Shown here piece by piece: positions 18,148 through 26,672 of a stretch of DNA of 64,000 bases. Location: positions 62,001-126,000 of the forward strand of contig NZ_MCVI01000072.1 of NCBI RefSeq assembly GCF_002873135.1, given 5' to 3'. The notes beneath the pieces were generated by a model. That model was not told where the DNA came from. It saw only the letters and a program-made list of their open reading frames with translations, and made no database searches. The position numbers were made by a program, and so were the translations under genes. This DNA is from Shewanella sp. 10N.286.48.A6 (GTDB taxonomy: Bacteria > Pseudomonadota > Gammaproteobacteria > Enterobacterales > Shewanellaceae). Each line of letters opens with the position of its first letter. Positions within the stretch are counted from its first letter, which is position 1.

Positions 18148-20220
18148 CTACCAAATACGCACACGTTGATCTTCTGGTAGGTACAGCTTGTCACCAGGTT
18201 TAACATCAAAGGCTTTGTACCATGCATCATGGTTACGTGGCGCTAATGCGCGGTAACGCCCTGGCGCGTGAGTACCTGCACGAAGCTGACTTAACATACT
18301 TTGCTCAGTACGTTTTTCTTTCCACACTTGCGCCCATGCTAAAAAGAAGCGTTGATCGCCTGTAAGGCCATCAATAATCGGCGCTTCTTTGCCGTTTAAA
18401 CTCAGTTGATAAGCGTTATACGCCATGGCTAAGCCGCCAACATCACCGATATTTTCACCAAGGCTATTACGGCCATTAACGAAGTTTTCTGGGATTGGCT
18501 CATATAAACTGTATTGCGCTGCTAGCTGGTCAGCTTTAGCATCAAATGCCGCTCTATCTGAGTCGGTCCACCAATTACGCTGAATACCGTTGGCGTCCGA
18601 TTTTGAGCCCTGGTCATCAAAACCATGGCCCATTTCGTGGCCAATAACGGCGCCAATGCCGCCGTAGTTCACTGCGGCATCTGCGTTAGGGTCAAAGAAT
18701 GGTGGCTGTAAAATTGCGGCTGGGAATACAATCTCGTTGAATGAACTATTGTAATAGGCATTGACAAATTGTGGCGTCATGCCCCAACGGTTACGGTCGG
18801 TTTTTTGTAGCTCTTTAGCGACGCTGTCAGCATGAAAATATTGACGTAGGTTGTGGATGTTCGCCACTAAATCTTTGCTTGTCAGTGATAAACCATCAAA
18901 CTGTTGCCATACATCTGGGTAACCAATTTTTGGTTTAAATGCGGCAAGTTTAGCGTGTGCATTGACTTTAGTTTCAGCACTCATCCAATCTAGGCCATCA
19001 ATACGTTGACCCAGTGAAGTACGTAAGTTCTCAACTAATTCCGCCATTTGCTGTTTTGATGATTCAGGGAAATAACGTGCCACATACACTTTACCAATCG
19101 CAAAACCTAATGATTGCGTGCCCGACATTTCAGCGACTGCGCGTTTCCAGCGTGGTTTAGGCTCTTCTTGCCCGCTTAACTCTTTACCGTAAAAAGCAAA
19201 GCTGGTGTTGTAGATGTCTTCAGATAATAATTCTGCATTATTACTGATGGTGTGGAACTTAAGGTAATCCTGCCAAACATTAAGTGGTTGCTGATTAATT
19301 AAGACAATCATTGCTTTAACTGGCTCAGGCTGTGAGATATTTAATTGTGGAACTTGATAGCCCGTTTGTTCGATAAATAAATCCCAATTAAAGCCTGGGT
19401 ATTGCGCTGCTAAATCAGCACGTTTAACTTGGTTGAGGGTCAGGTCGCGGTTACGGCGCTTTTCTCTTGGCCATTGACCTTCAGCAATTTTTGTTTCTAA
19501 TGCCAGTATGGCTTCAGCGCGAGCGCTGCCATCTTTGATACCAGTGAAAGCCAGCATGGCTGTAATGTGCTCAACATAGGCTTTGCGGATGTTAATGAAT
19601 CTTTCACTGTCTTCTAGATAATAAGAACGGTCGGGTAAACCTAGACCACCTGCGCCAATAGACATTTCATATTGATCTGGATTGATGCGATTAAACCACA
19701 TGCCACCATAAATTGGCGATGCAGCATCGGTTAACCAAGTTTGACCGAAGACTTTGGTTAAGTCGTCGGTGTTGTTAATGTTGTTGATGCTATCAAGGGT
19801 TGCTTGAATTGGGCTGACACCCAGCTTATTAATGGTGTTAGTGTCCATGTAAGCATTATAAAAATCAGCGATAAGTTGCTCTTCAGCATTTAAGTCATTG
19901 CGGCTGGTTATATCATCAATGATTTCTTTAACTTGGGTTTCACTGCGCTCAGCTAATGCTGTAAATGCGCCATAACGAGTTTTATCTGCTGGCATGTCAA
20001 AGTTGTCATACCAAGTACCACTGGCATACATAAAGAAGTCATCACCGGGTTTAACTGCTTCATTGCGGGCGCTTAAATCAACCCCAAAGCTACCAAGCTC
20101 AGCTGCGCCTTTGGCTTGGGCAGTGACTTCTGCTGCTTCATTAGTGACTTTGACATCAGATGTACCGCATGCGCTTAAAAAACTGGAGGCGAGGGCGAGG
20201 GCGATTAAGGACTTTTTCAT
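18148..20220 (-). CDS. M13-family zinc metallopeptidase (PepO/neprilysin-like), lipoprotein
   Basis: Envelope endopeptidase of 690 residues acting on short peptides. The N-terminus MKKSLIALALASSFLSACG ends in a lipobox, so it is probably an outer-membrane or periplasmic lipoprotein. The Peptidase_M13 N-terminal domain spans about 50-430. The catalytic domain carries HEMGH (about 527-531), the downstream GENIGDVGG with the third zinc ligand, an NAYY substrate-binding motif before it, and a C-terminal CxxW-free tail typical of bacterial members. RBS AGGAAGAAG precedes the ATG at 20220. Divergent from a small membrane protein gene. Confidence 0.93.
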   Translation of the reverse strand: MKKSLIALALASSFLSACGTSDVKVTNEAAEVTAQAKGAAELGSFGVDLSARNEAVKPGDDFFMYASGTWYDNFDMPADKTRYGAFTALAERSETQVKEIIDDITSRNDLNAEEQLIADFYNAYMDTNTINKLGVSPIQATLDSINNINNTDDLTKVFGQTWLTDAASPIYGGMWFNRINPDQYEMSIGAGGLGLPDRSYYLEDSERFINIRKAYVEHITAMLAFTGIKDGSARAEAILALETKIAEGQWPREKRRNRDLTLNQVKRADLAAQYPGFNWDLFIEQTGYQVPQLNISQPEPVKAMIVLINQQPLNVWQDYLKFHTISNNAELLSEDIYNTSFAFYGKELSGQEEPKPRWKRAVAEMSGTQSLGFAIGKVYVARYFPESSKQQMAELVENLRTSLGQRIDGLDWMSAETKVNAHAKLAAFKPKIGYPDVWQQFDGLSLTSKDLVANIHNLRQYFHADSVAKELQKTDRNRWGMTPQFVNAYYNSSFNEIVFPAAILQPPFFDPNADAAVNYGGIGAVIGHEMGHGFDDQGSKSDANGIQRNWWTDSDRAAFDAKADQLAAQYSLYEPIPENFVNGRNSLGENIGDVGGLAMAYNAYQLSLNGKEAPIIDGLTGDQRFFLAWAQVWKEKRTEQSMLSQLRAGTHAPGRYRALAPRNHDAWYKAFDVKPGDKLYLPEDQRVRIW

Positions 20221-20461
20221 TATTATCTTCTTCCTTGTTGGTAATTAAAGTATTTATAGAGCGTTTTTTAGATAAAAATTAGCTAACAATATTGTTAAGC
20301 CAAGGGGAAATGTCAACCTTGTAATTGTTAGCAAGTTTGAGCAAAGCATTGTTGGGCGTTAAGTTATTCGGCTAGAAGTAGTAACACCATGCTTTAAAGC
20401 TTGTTTGGGCGGTGAGTTTTAACCGCAGTTAACGGGCGCATATTAATCTGCGCGTAGTTTG

Positions 20462-20480
20462 TGTATAACTAGTTTATACA
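20462..20480. promoter_or_regulatory. 19-bp palindrome upstream of a small membrane protein gene
   Basis: TGTATAACTAGTTTATACA has perfect 7-bp arms around a 5-base centre and ends 27 bp before the ATG at 20508. Its place in a divergent intergenic region suggests an operator for a dimeric repressor. The regulator is unknown. Confidence 0.4.
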
Positions 20481-20507
20481 ATTCAGTTTCAGCTTTTTAG
20501 GCTAATT

Positions 20508-20828
20508 ATGTCCAGCAACCCAATTGCTAATAAACAATCAATTATCATCATTTTAAGCTTGCTGTTAGCAACGGTTTCAGCGGTGATCTATATTACCAAG
20601 GCTCACCAAAGCCATAGCCCCGAAACTTGGACATCATTTGTTTATAAAAATGGTTATGAGTCAGCCAGTTATTTGATGCAAGATGGTTTTAATGATTATG
20701 CTTCATGCAAAATTTACTCCCAAGATATGTCTGTCACTTATCAGAATGCCCCTTGGCAATGTGGGTCTAAATGCCGCTTTGATTCAATGAGGCAAGGTTT
20801 TGAATGCGAGTCGATGATTAACGATTAA
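20508..20828 (+). CDS. Small membrane-anchored protein of unknown function
   Basis: 106 residues. One N-terminal hydrophobic helix (about 13-32) is followed by a short exported domain with four cysteines (ASC, WQC, SKC, FEC), which may form two disulfides in the periplasm. No family is recognised. The start is ATG at 20508; the coding frame is supported by length, a clear helix and cysteine spacing rather than by a known homolog. A palindrome just upstream may control it. It is followed by a NUDIX gene 80 bp away with no sign of functional link. Confidence 0.65.
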   Translation: MSSNPIANKQSIIIILSLLLATVSAVIYITKAHQSHSPETWTSFVYKNGYESASYLMQDGFNDYASCKIYSQDMSVTYQNAPWQCGSKCRFDSMRQGFECESMIND

Positions 20829-20908
20829 TCAGTAGTTGCCGCTAACCTCTTAGATTGAAATCAAGTTATTTGCCACGTATCATGCGCTTTTTCATCATAT
20901 TGAATATT

Positions 20909-21445
20909 ATGCGCCACTTAAAAACCTGTCATCACTCTGACACACCTATCGAGTTTGTTGCTGCTAATCAACCATATATGCTGACGCGAATTGCTGCTAG
21001 AGCAATTGTATTAAAAGGTAATAATATTTTGATGTTATATACCGAGCGTTATCACGATTACAGCTTGCCAGGTGGCGGTGTTGATGCCCATGAAGATATT
21101 GAGCAAGGGTTGATCCGCGAGTTACAAGAAGAAACCGGTGCGAAATCTATTAGCAATATTACCGCATTTGGGGTTTATGAAGAGTATCGCCCTTGGGAGC
21201 GTGATGGCTATAAAGTGATAAACATGCTGAGCTACTGTTTTAGCTGTGAGATAGATAGTGAGCTGGGTGAGACCCGATTTGAAGCCCACGAAATTAGCAA
21301 CGGCATGCAGCCTGTATGGATTGATATTGATGAAGCGATTCAGCACAACCTTAATACCATTGCCAATAGCGCTAAAAAAGGTTTATCCATTGAACGTGAA
21401 ACCTTTTTACTTAAGCTAATTAAAGCTGAGCTTATCAATAGCTAG
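20909..21445 (+). CDS. NUDIX hydrolase
   Basis: Hydrolyses a nucleoside-diphosphate derivative; substrate unknown. The NUDIX box is intact: GGGVDAHED followed by RELQEETGA, matching the GX5EX7REUXEEXGU pattern. The start is uncertain. The frame is open from TTG at 20855, with ATGs at 20882, 20909 and 20978, none with a good ribosome-binding site. The ATG at 20909 is chosen because the residues before it (FFIILNI) do not look like part of the soluble fold. From there the product has 178 residues. Neighbours do not suggest a pathway. Confidence 0.85.
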   Translation: MRHLKTCHHSDTPIEFVAANQPYMLTRIAARAIVLKGNNILMLYTERYHDYSLPGGGVDAHEDIEQGLIRELQEETGAKSISNITAFGVYEEYRPWERDGYKVINMLSYCFSCEIDSELGETRFEAHEISNGMQPVWIDIDEAIQHNLNTIANSAKKGLSIERETFLLKLIKAELINS

Positions 21446-21975
21446 CTTTGAGCTAAGAGGATACTTGGGGTCGTAGAGTTAGTGTTGAGCTAATAATGGT
21501 TACTCAACATATTCCTTTAACGCCCAGCAAATAACGTAGGGGCGTCGTCATTGCGGCGAGTATGGTTATAACTGCTTAGTGCTTAATTGCTCAGCTCTTT
21601 AATAAATAGCTACCTTGCTACTTTTTGAGATGTGAACGTTCTTTTGAATTTCCAAGTATGGACGGCGATCACAAAAATGGCTTTTGCTTGCAGGTTTATT
21701 AATTAGTAATTAAGCAACAGTTTTGAAATACAGTTTTCATAGAGACTGACTAAATTATTGAAATAGCTGTTTTATTAGTGGCTTAAGCTTTATTGATAGG
21801 GGCGATTTGATGTCACACGAATGATTATTTCTTTTGGTTGGTAATATATCTACAGTTTAATGATTTGAGTAACGCAACCCCGACCTTGGTATAACTCTGG
21901 ATAGCTTGACCAATGTTAGTAACTACCTGACACTCTATGCTAACCAAATACCCTACCAAGTATGGATAATAAAAA
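21446..21975. other. 530-bp intergenic region before the CstA-family gene
   Basis: No coding sequence is supported on either strand. It should contain the promoter of the carbon-starvation gene. TGTGA-like and TCACA-like words occur (21631-21635, 21669-21673) but are not spaced as a CRP site. Confidence 0.5.
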
Positions 21976-23442
21976 ATGCTAATTTTCTTTATTTGTATTG
22001 CGATGTTAGTCCTCGCTTATAAATTCTACAGCCCTTTTGTTGAGCGCCAAGCGGGCATTGACCCAAATGCAAAAACACCTCAAACACGTTTTGACGATGG
22101 GGTTGATTACGTCAAAGTTCATCCCGTTAGAGCGTACCTTATTCAATTTTTAAACGTTGCTGGTGTCGGGCCAATCTTTGGTCCTATCCTGGGGGCATTA
22201 TACGGTCCAATCGCCTTAGTGTGGATTGTATTGGGTAATATTATTGGCGGCGCGGTGCATGATTACTTCTCTGGAGTTATGAGCATCAAAGAAGACGGTA
22301 AAAGCTTACCTGAAATCGCCGGTCACTATTTTAATGTGTACTTTAAAGGGGTGATGTTGGTATTCACTGCGATGTTATTGTTCTTCGTTGGTGTGGTGTT
22401 CATTATGAGTCCTGCGGGACTGTTAAGTAACTTAGAGTTATTTGAAGGTACCATCTTGGCTAACAATACCTTTTGGGTATTGGTTATTTTAGGCTATTAC
22501 TTCTTAGCGACACTGTTACCCATTGATAAAATTATCACTAAATTGTACCCATTATTTGGTCTACTCATGATTGTGATGACAGTATCAATTGCAGTGGCAC
22601 TGCTTATCAGTGCGCCGCAATTGCCCGAGGTTGCAGATATTTTTGCTTATTTTGACCATAGCCATTACAACAATGATTTACTGGAGCCAAATCCTGATGG
22701 TTTACCAGTATGGCCGTTATTATTTGTCACCATAACTTGTGGTGCCATTAGTGGTTTCCATTCTACTCAAGCCCCTATTATGGCTCGCTGTTTAACCAAT
22801 GAAAAATATGTTCGCCCAGTTTATTATGGCGCAATGATGTCTGAAGGTATTGTTGCTTGCGTATGGGCAACAGCAGGTATTGCGGCTTTCCCTGGTGGAT
22901 ATGTTGAGCTTAAGAGTATTCTTGATGCGGGTGGGCCTGGCCTTGTAGTGAACCAAGTTGCGAGCACTTATCTTGGCGTTGCTGGTGGTATTATGGCGAT
23001 TATTGCTGTAGCAATTTTCCCGATAACCTCAGGGGATACCGCGTTCCGTTCATTACGTTTGACCATCATTGATGCGTTTAAAATCCCGCAAAGTATGCGT
23101 AACCGTTTGCTATTAGCCATTCCAATTCTGGTGATTGCATACTTTATGACTAAGATTGATTTCTCATTAATCTGGCGCTATTTTGCCTTCTCCAACATGT
23201 TACTTTCAACCAGTGTACTGTGGTTGGCAACTAAGTACTTATTTAACCGTGGTACTTTCCATTGGATTGTGAGTTTACCTGCAATCGTCGGTACTTCTAT
23301 CACAGTCTCTTATATTATGACTGCGGGTGTTGGCCTTGGTTTACCACAAGAGTTAAGCCAGCCAGTGGGTATCGCTGTTGGGATTATATGTTTAGTAGGG
23401 CTGATTATTGCCCACAGTAAACGTAAAGTCGCGCACGCTTAA
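21976..23442 (+). CDS. CstA-family carbon-starvation / peptide or pyruvate transporter (short form)
   Basis: Inner-membrane transporter of 488 residues with about twelve to thirteen hydrophobic segments. Family signatures are visible: VHPVRAYLIQFLNVAGVGPIFGPILGALYGP near the N-terminus, GNIIGGAVHDYFSG, CGAISGFHSTQ, and ITSGDTAFRSLRL. Enteric CstA and BtsT are about 700 residues; this is the shorter form lacking the extended C-terminal part. CstA members take up peptides or pyruvate, so the substrate here is open. Stands alone with a long upstream region and its own terminator. No LytS/LytR-type two-component system of the BtsSR kind is adjacent. Confidence 0.9.
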   Translation: MLIFFICIAMLVLAYKFYSPFVERQAGIDPNAKTPQTRFDDGVDYVKVHPVRAYLIQFLNVAGVGPIFGPILGALYGPIALVWIVLGNIIGGAVHDYFSGVMSIKEDGKSLPEIAGHYFNVYFKGVMLVFTAMLLFFVGVVFIMSPAGLLSNLELFEGTILANNTFWVLVILGYYFLATLLPIDKIITKLYPLFGLLMIVMTVSIAVALLISAPQLPEVADIFAYFDHSHYNNDLLEPNPDGLPVWPLLFVTITCGAISGFHSTQAPIMARCLTNEKYVRPVYYGAMMSEGIVACVWATAGIAAFPGGYVELKSILDAGGPGLVVNQVASTYLGVAGGIMAIIAVAIFPITSGDTAFRSLRLTIIDAFKIPQSMRNRLLLAIPILVIAYFMTKIDFSLIWRYFAFSNMLLSTSVLWLATKYLFNRGTFHWIVSLPAIVGTSITVSYIMTAGVGLGLPQELSQPVGIAVGIICLVGLIIAHSKRKVAHA

Positions 23443-23544
23443 TAGGCTCTGATATCGGCTAATTCTGCAATGATTTAAACGATAGATGATAACAATTAGG
23501 TGATCGCAGTTAAGCAATCACATAAAAGATGTTATTTAAGCCCC

Positions 23545-23572
23545 AAAAACCGATGTATGCATCGGTTTTTTT
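23545..23572 (+). terminator. Intrinsic terminator after the CstA-family gene
   Basis: 11-bp stem AAAAACCGATG (23545-23555) with CATCGGTTTTT (23560-23570), TATG loop, T-run to 23572. Confidence 0.9.
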
Positions 23573-23683
23573 ATGCCTAAATTGGGACGTACAGCAAGTT
23601 AAAAAGCCAGCTTAGAAGTCAGTTGATGATCAGTAATAGCGATTAGCCATTCTATTCACTGAGTGTGGTCAATTTGACGTATC

Positions 23684-23725
23684 CCAAAAAACGAAGGGCA
23701 AGGTAGATGCTGCTATCATGCCCTT
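23684..23725 (-). terminator. Probable terminator of the GGDEF-EAL gene
   Basis: On the minus strand AAGGGCA (23725-23719) pairs with TGCCCTT (23700-23694), followed two bases later by six T. The loop is 18 bases. It lies 25 bp past the stop at 23750. Confidence 0.55.
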
Positions 23726-23749
23726 TATTAGGGCTAGCTGCGGTTAGGT

Positions 23750-25675
23750 TTATTCATCTTTATTGATAATCGGATTACACACTCCTGTGCCCGTTAATGC
23801 AATATGGTTGAGGTTGTTTTTAATCACTTTAGAACCAACATTGAATGAGGTTTCAGGTCGACTGATGAGGTAACCTTGCACACAATGAATGCCCAGTTTT
23901 TTGATTAATTCAAATTGAGAGGCCACTTCAACGCCTTCAGCAACCACTTTTAAATCAAGGGTTTTCCCCAAGTTACTAATCGAATCTAAAATCTTTTCGT
24001 ATTTAGGGTTAATAGTAGCTTGGTCAATAAACAGCTTATCAATTTTGATCACATCAACGGGTAAATTAGCCAATGTTGAAAGGGAGCTAAAGCCAGTGCC
24101 AAAATCATCGATGGCAATTAATACCCCTTGGCGGCGTAGTTTTTGTAAATCATTAATAATAGTGTCAGATGCATGGATTAAACATGATTCTGTTATTTCC
24201 AATAATAATGCTCTAGCTGGTAAGCCTGTTTTCGCTAAGGTGTCCATAATCCAGTCGTATAACGGCACATGCTTTAATTGCACCCCTGAGATATTCACTG
24301 AAATTCGGACTTTATTCATGCCGGCATTGTGCCAAGCTGACATTTGGCGACAGGCTTCAAATAAAATCCAGTTACCCAGTTCAATGATCAAGTTTGAGTC
24401 TTCTGCGATTGGGATAAATTCAGTTGGGGTGATTGGGCCTTCAATAGGGTGATTCCAACGGACTAAGCATTCGAAGTAATCGATACTGCAGTCATCAACG
24501 CTGACAATCGGTTGAAATGATAAGCTGAAATTTTGGCTGGCAATGGCTAAACGCATTTCTTCGAGTAGGTAGTGATAGCGGCGAATTTTATTACCCATTT
24601 CTGGCGAATAGACACGAAAAATACCGCGACCATCGGCTTTGGCGCGGTACATGGCCACATCGGCCATTTGTAATAGTGTATTGGGGTTTGATGCGCTGTC
24701 AGGGTAGCTAGCAATGCCAATGCTAGCACCAATTTTTATGATTTTATTACCAAGTACGAAATCTCGTTCAACTTCTTGTAGCACGTTTTTAGCGACTTCC
24801 ACTGCACGGTTGTCATCGTCAATGTGATCAATAAAAATAGAGAATTCATCACCGCCTAAGCGGGATAGATTTAGCTCTAAATTTACCCCAGAGCCGATAT
24901 AGCTAAGGTCATGGTTTCTGATCACTGTGGATAATCGATTGGCAACTTGAATGAGCACTTCATCGCCAAAGCTGTGGCCAAAGGAGTCATTAACCTGTTT
25001 AAATCCATCTAAGTCTATGAATAGTAAGGCTTGTTTGGTGCCATCTTTTTGGGCGCGTTGTAACTGTTTTTCTAAGTGTTCAAGGTAGGCATGGCGATCG
25101 ACAAGACCGGTGAGCTTGTCTTGAAATATAGTTAACTGGGTATCAATATTTTGTTGTTTTACATGCCTATTTAACTCATTTAATGCCACGCTAATGTGTG
25201 ACAGAGTATTGTTAGTGTGATTGTTTGGCTGCTTTATTTTGAAGGTCGCTAACAATTTATCGGTTTCATTACTGATAAATTCAAGTGATGCACTGTTCTT
25301 CTTATCAGAACTGGCTTTGATATAAAAAGGGATAAAGCAGGCAAATAGAAACATGAGTAGTAATGGCACATTACTGAACATCATCATAGCGCCAAACACG
25401 TCTGTGACCTTGACTACGGTGAGTTCATTGTCATCCCGAGCCAGTACCGCAAAGTAATGCTGCCCAGATTTCACGATATCATTTTCTAAAAACAGCCACT
25501 TTTCCCAATTGGAATTAGTATCTATGACATTGGCAGGTGCAATCTTAATTACGTTGTGGTGAAAATTTTCAGTATGAATAGCATCGATACCCTGGCTAAA
25601 ACTTAACACCAGTAATACGTTCATCATCATCAAAAAGCTAATTAACATGAATACGAACTTTGAAATTTTAGTCAT
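23750..25675 (-). CDS. Membrane GGDEF-EAL protein (cyclic-di-GMP turnover)
   Basis: 641 residues: a membrane helix at about 8-28, a periplasmic segment (about 30-95), a second helix (about 97-118), a short linker, a GGDEF domain and a C-terminal EAL domain. The cyclase motif RLGGDEF is intact (about 268-274). No RxxD inhibitory site is seen just before it. In the EAL domain the signature reads ECL (about 400-402), keeping the Glu. ITES, DDFGTG, VIKIDK, VVAEGVE and QGYLISRP are kept, so phosphodiesterase activity is likely. Both activities are therefore possible. The small periplasmic part may sense a signal. It is a single gene, divergent from nothing within 500 bp. Confidence 0.93.
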   Translation of the reverse strand: MTKISKFVFMLISFLMMMNVLLVLSFSQGIDAIHTENFHHNVIKIAPANVIDTNSNWEKWLFLENDIVKSGQHYFAVLARDDNELTVVKVTDVFGAMMMFSNVPLLLMFLFACFIPFYIKASSDKKNSASLEFISNETDKLLATFKIKQPNNHTNNTLSHISVALNELNRHVKQQNIDTQLTIFQDKLTGLVDRHAYLEHLEKQLQRAQKDGTKQALLFIDLDGFKQVNDSFGHSFGDEVLIQVANRLSTVIRNHDLSYIGSGVNLELNLSRLGGDEFSIFIDHIDDDNRAVEVAKNVLQEVERDFVLGNKIIKIGASIGIASYPDSASNPNTLLQMADVAMYRAKADGRGIFRVYSPEMGNKIRRYHYLLEEMRLAIASQNFSLSFQPIVSVDDCSIDYFECLVRWNHPIEGPITPTEFIPIAEDSNLIIELGNWILFEACRQMSAWHNAGMNKVRISVNISGVQLKHVPLYDWIMDTLAKTGLPARALLLEITESCLIHASDTIINDLQKLRRQGVLIAIDDFGTGFSSLSTLANLPVDVIKIDKLFIDQATINPKYEKILDSISNLGKTLDLKVVAEGVEVASQFELIKKLGIHCVQGYLISRPETSFNVGSKVIKNNLNHIALTGTGVCNPIINKDE

Positions 25676-26181
25676 AAAGAGTCTTAGTAAAGTGTGCCGA
25701 TTGAAAATCGTATAATGTTCGCATTTTGTTTACGGTAGTTGGCAATTTTGTTTCAATGATGTAGCAGCTGAATTATAAGCTCATTAATACGGGGATACAA
25801 GATTTTTTGGGTTATCGAATTGTTAAAAAGCGCAATAAATATAATGTGTTACGAATGTGACAAAGCTTTTTCTGTGGACGAGGGGAGCGTTTTAACCAGA
25901 TTTGTAACTGGCTTTAAATTGGCTTTTTTTACAGTGCAATAAGGTGAAGTAATAATATGAATTAGCATTATATTCGGCACTATAGCCAATTGGCTTTGAC
26001 CCGTCAGTTATTTGCCCAACATAGATGGCACAAAAGTATTAAGGTAATAGCACTGCTTAGGTTAACTTTATCGCGTCACTGTTACAAAAATCCCACCGCC
26101 CATTAATGGCGATAGGATTTATTAATCGGCGAGGCATGGTCTAGGTAGTTACACCTTGTCTAGCTCAGTTGTAATTGCCAG
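25676..26181. other. 506-bp intergenic region
   Basis: No coding sequence is supported. It contains a 12-bp perfect palindrome AGCCAATTGGCT (25984-25995) and several ATTGGCTTT-like words, the upstream control region of the GGDEF-EAL gene, and the sequence after the cynS stop. No clear terminator for cynS was found. Confidence 0.5.
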
Positions 26182-26622
26182 TTACCATTTCTTATAAGGT
26201 AAAAATTTACCATTCATGGTCACTAATACGCGATCGCCTTTGGGATCTTCAATTTTATCAATGTTTAAACTAAAATCGATTGCGCTCATTATCCCGTCAC
26301 CAAATTTTTCATGGATCACAGCTTTCATCGGCATACCATACACCTGCATGATCTCGTAAAAGCGATACACCAATGGATCGGTAGGCACTGTCGGGCCTAA
26401 GCCTTTAAGTTGGGAGTTGGTTAGTGGCATCATTTGCTCTGCTTCGATACCTAAGGCTTGTGCAATTTGAATTGCTTCAGCTTCAGATGCACAGGCTTGG
26501 CCGTAGCATAATGCCGCCACCCAGACCTCATCTCGGCCCACCATCTGACCTATATCATTGAAGGTGAGTTTTTGTGCTTTTTTGGCAGCTAAAATTGTTT
26601 TACTTAGGGTGTTGATTTCCAT
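26182..26622 (-). CDS. cynS: Cyanate hydratase (cyanase)
   Basis: Breaks down cyanate with bicarbonate to ammonia and CO2. The 146-residue sequence has the N-terminal helix-turn-helix-like fold and the C-terminal catalytic domain. The catalytic residues are at Arg87, Glu90 (in [11 protein letters not shown]) and Ser113 (in SAIDFS), matching Arg96, Glu99 and Ser122 of the E. coli enzyme, with a somewhat shorter N-terminus. CTGGAGCTGCACT gives a good ribosome-binding site before the ATG at 26622. It lies 50 bp downstream of the kinase-phosphatase gene on the same strand, so the two are probably one operon. No cynT carbonic anhydrase, cynX or cyanate ABC transporter is nearby. Confidence 0.95.
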   Translation of the reverse strand: MEINTLSKTILAAKKAQKLTFNDIGQMVGRDEVWVAALCYGQACASEAEAIQIAQALGIEAEQMMPLTNSQLKGLGPTVPTDPLVYRFYEIMQVYGMPMKAVIHEKFGDGIMSAIDFSLNIDKIEDPKGDRVLVTMNGKFLPYKKW

Positions 26623-26672
26623 AGTGCAGCTCCAGTTTAAGTGACATAGTTAAGGTAAAGTTAATTAGCACA

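Noticed and set aside
21669..21673. CRP site before the CstA-family gene
   Set aside because: A TCACA word is present but the partner half at the right distance matches only two of five bases.
24045..24452. 135-codon open frame opposite the GGDEF-EAL gene
   Set aside because: Fully antisense to a well-supported EAL domain, with no ribosome-binding site or recognisable fold.
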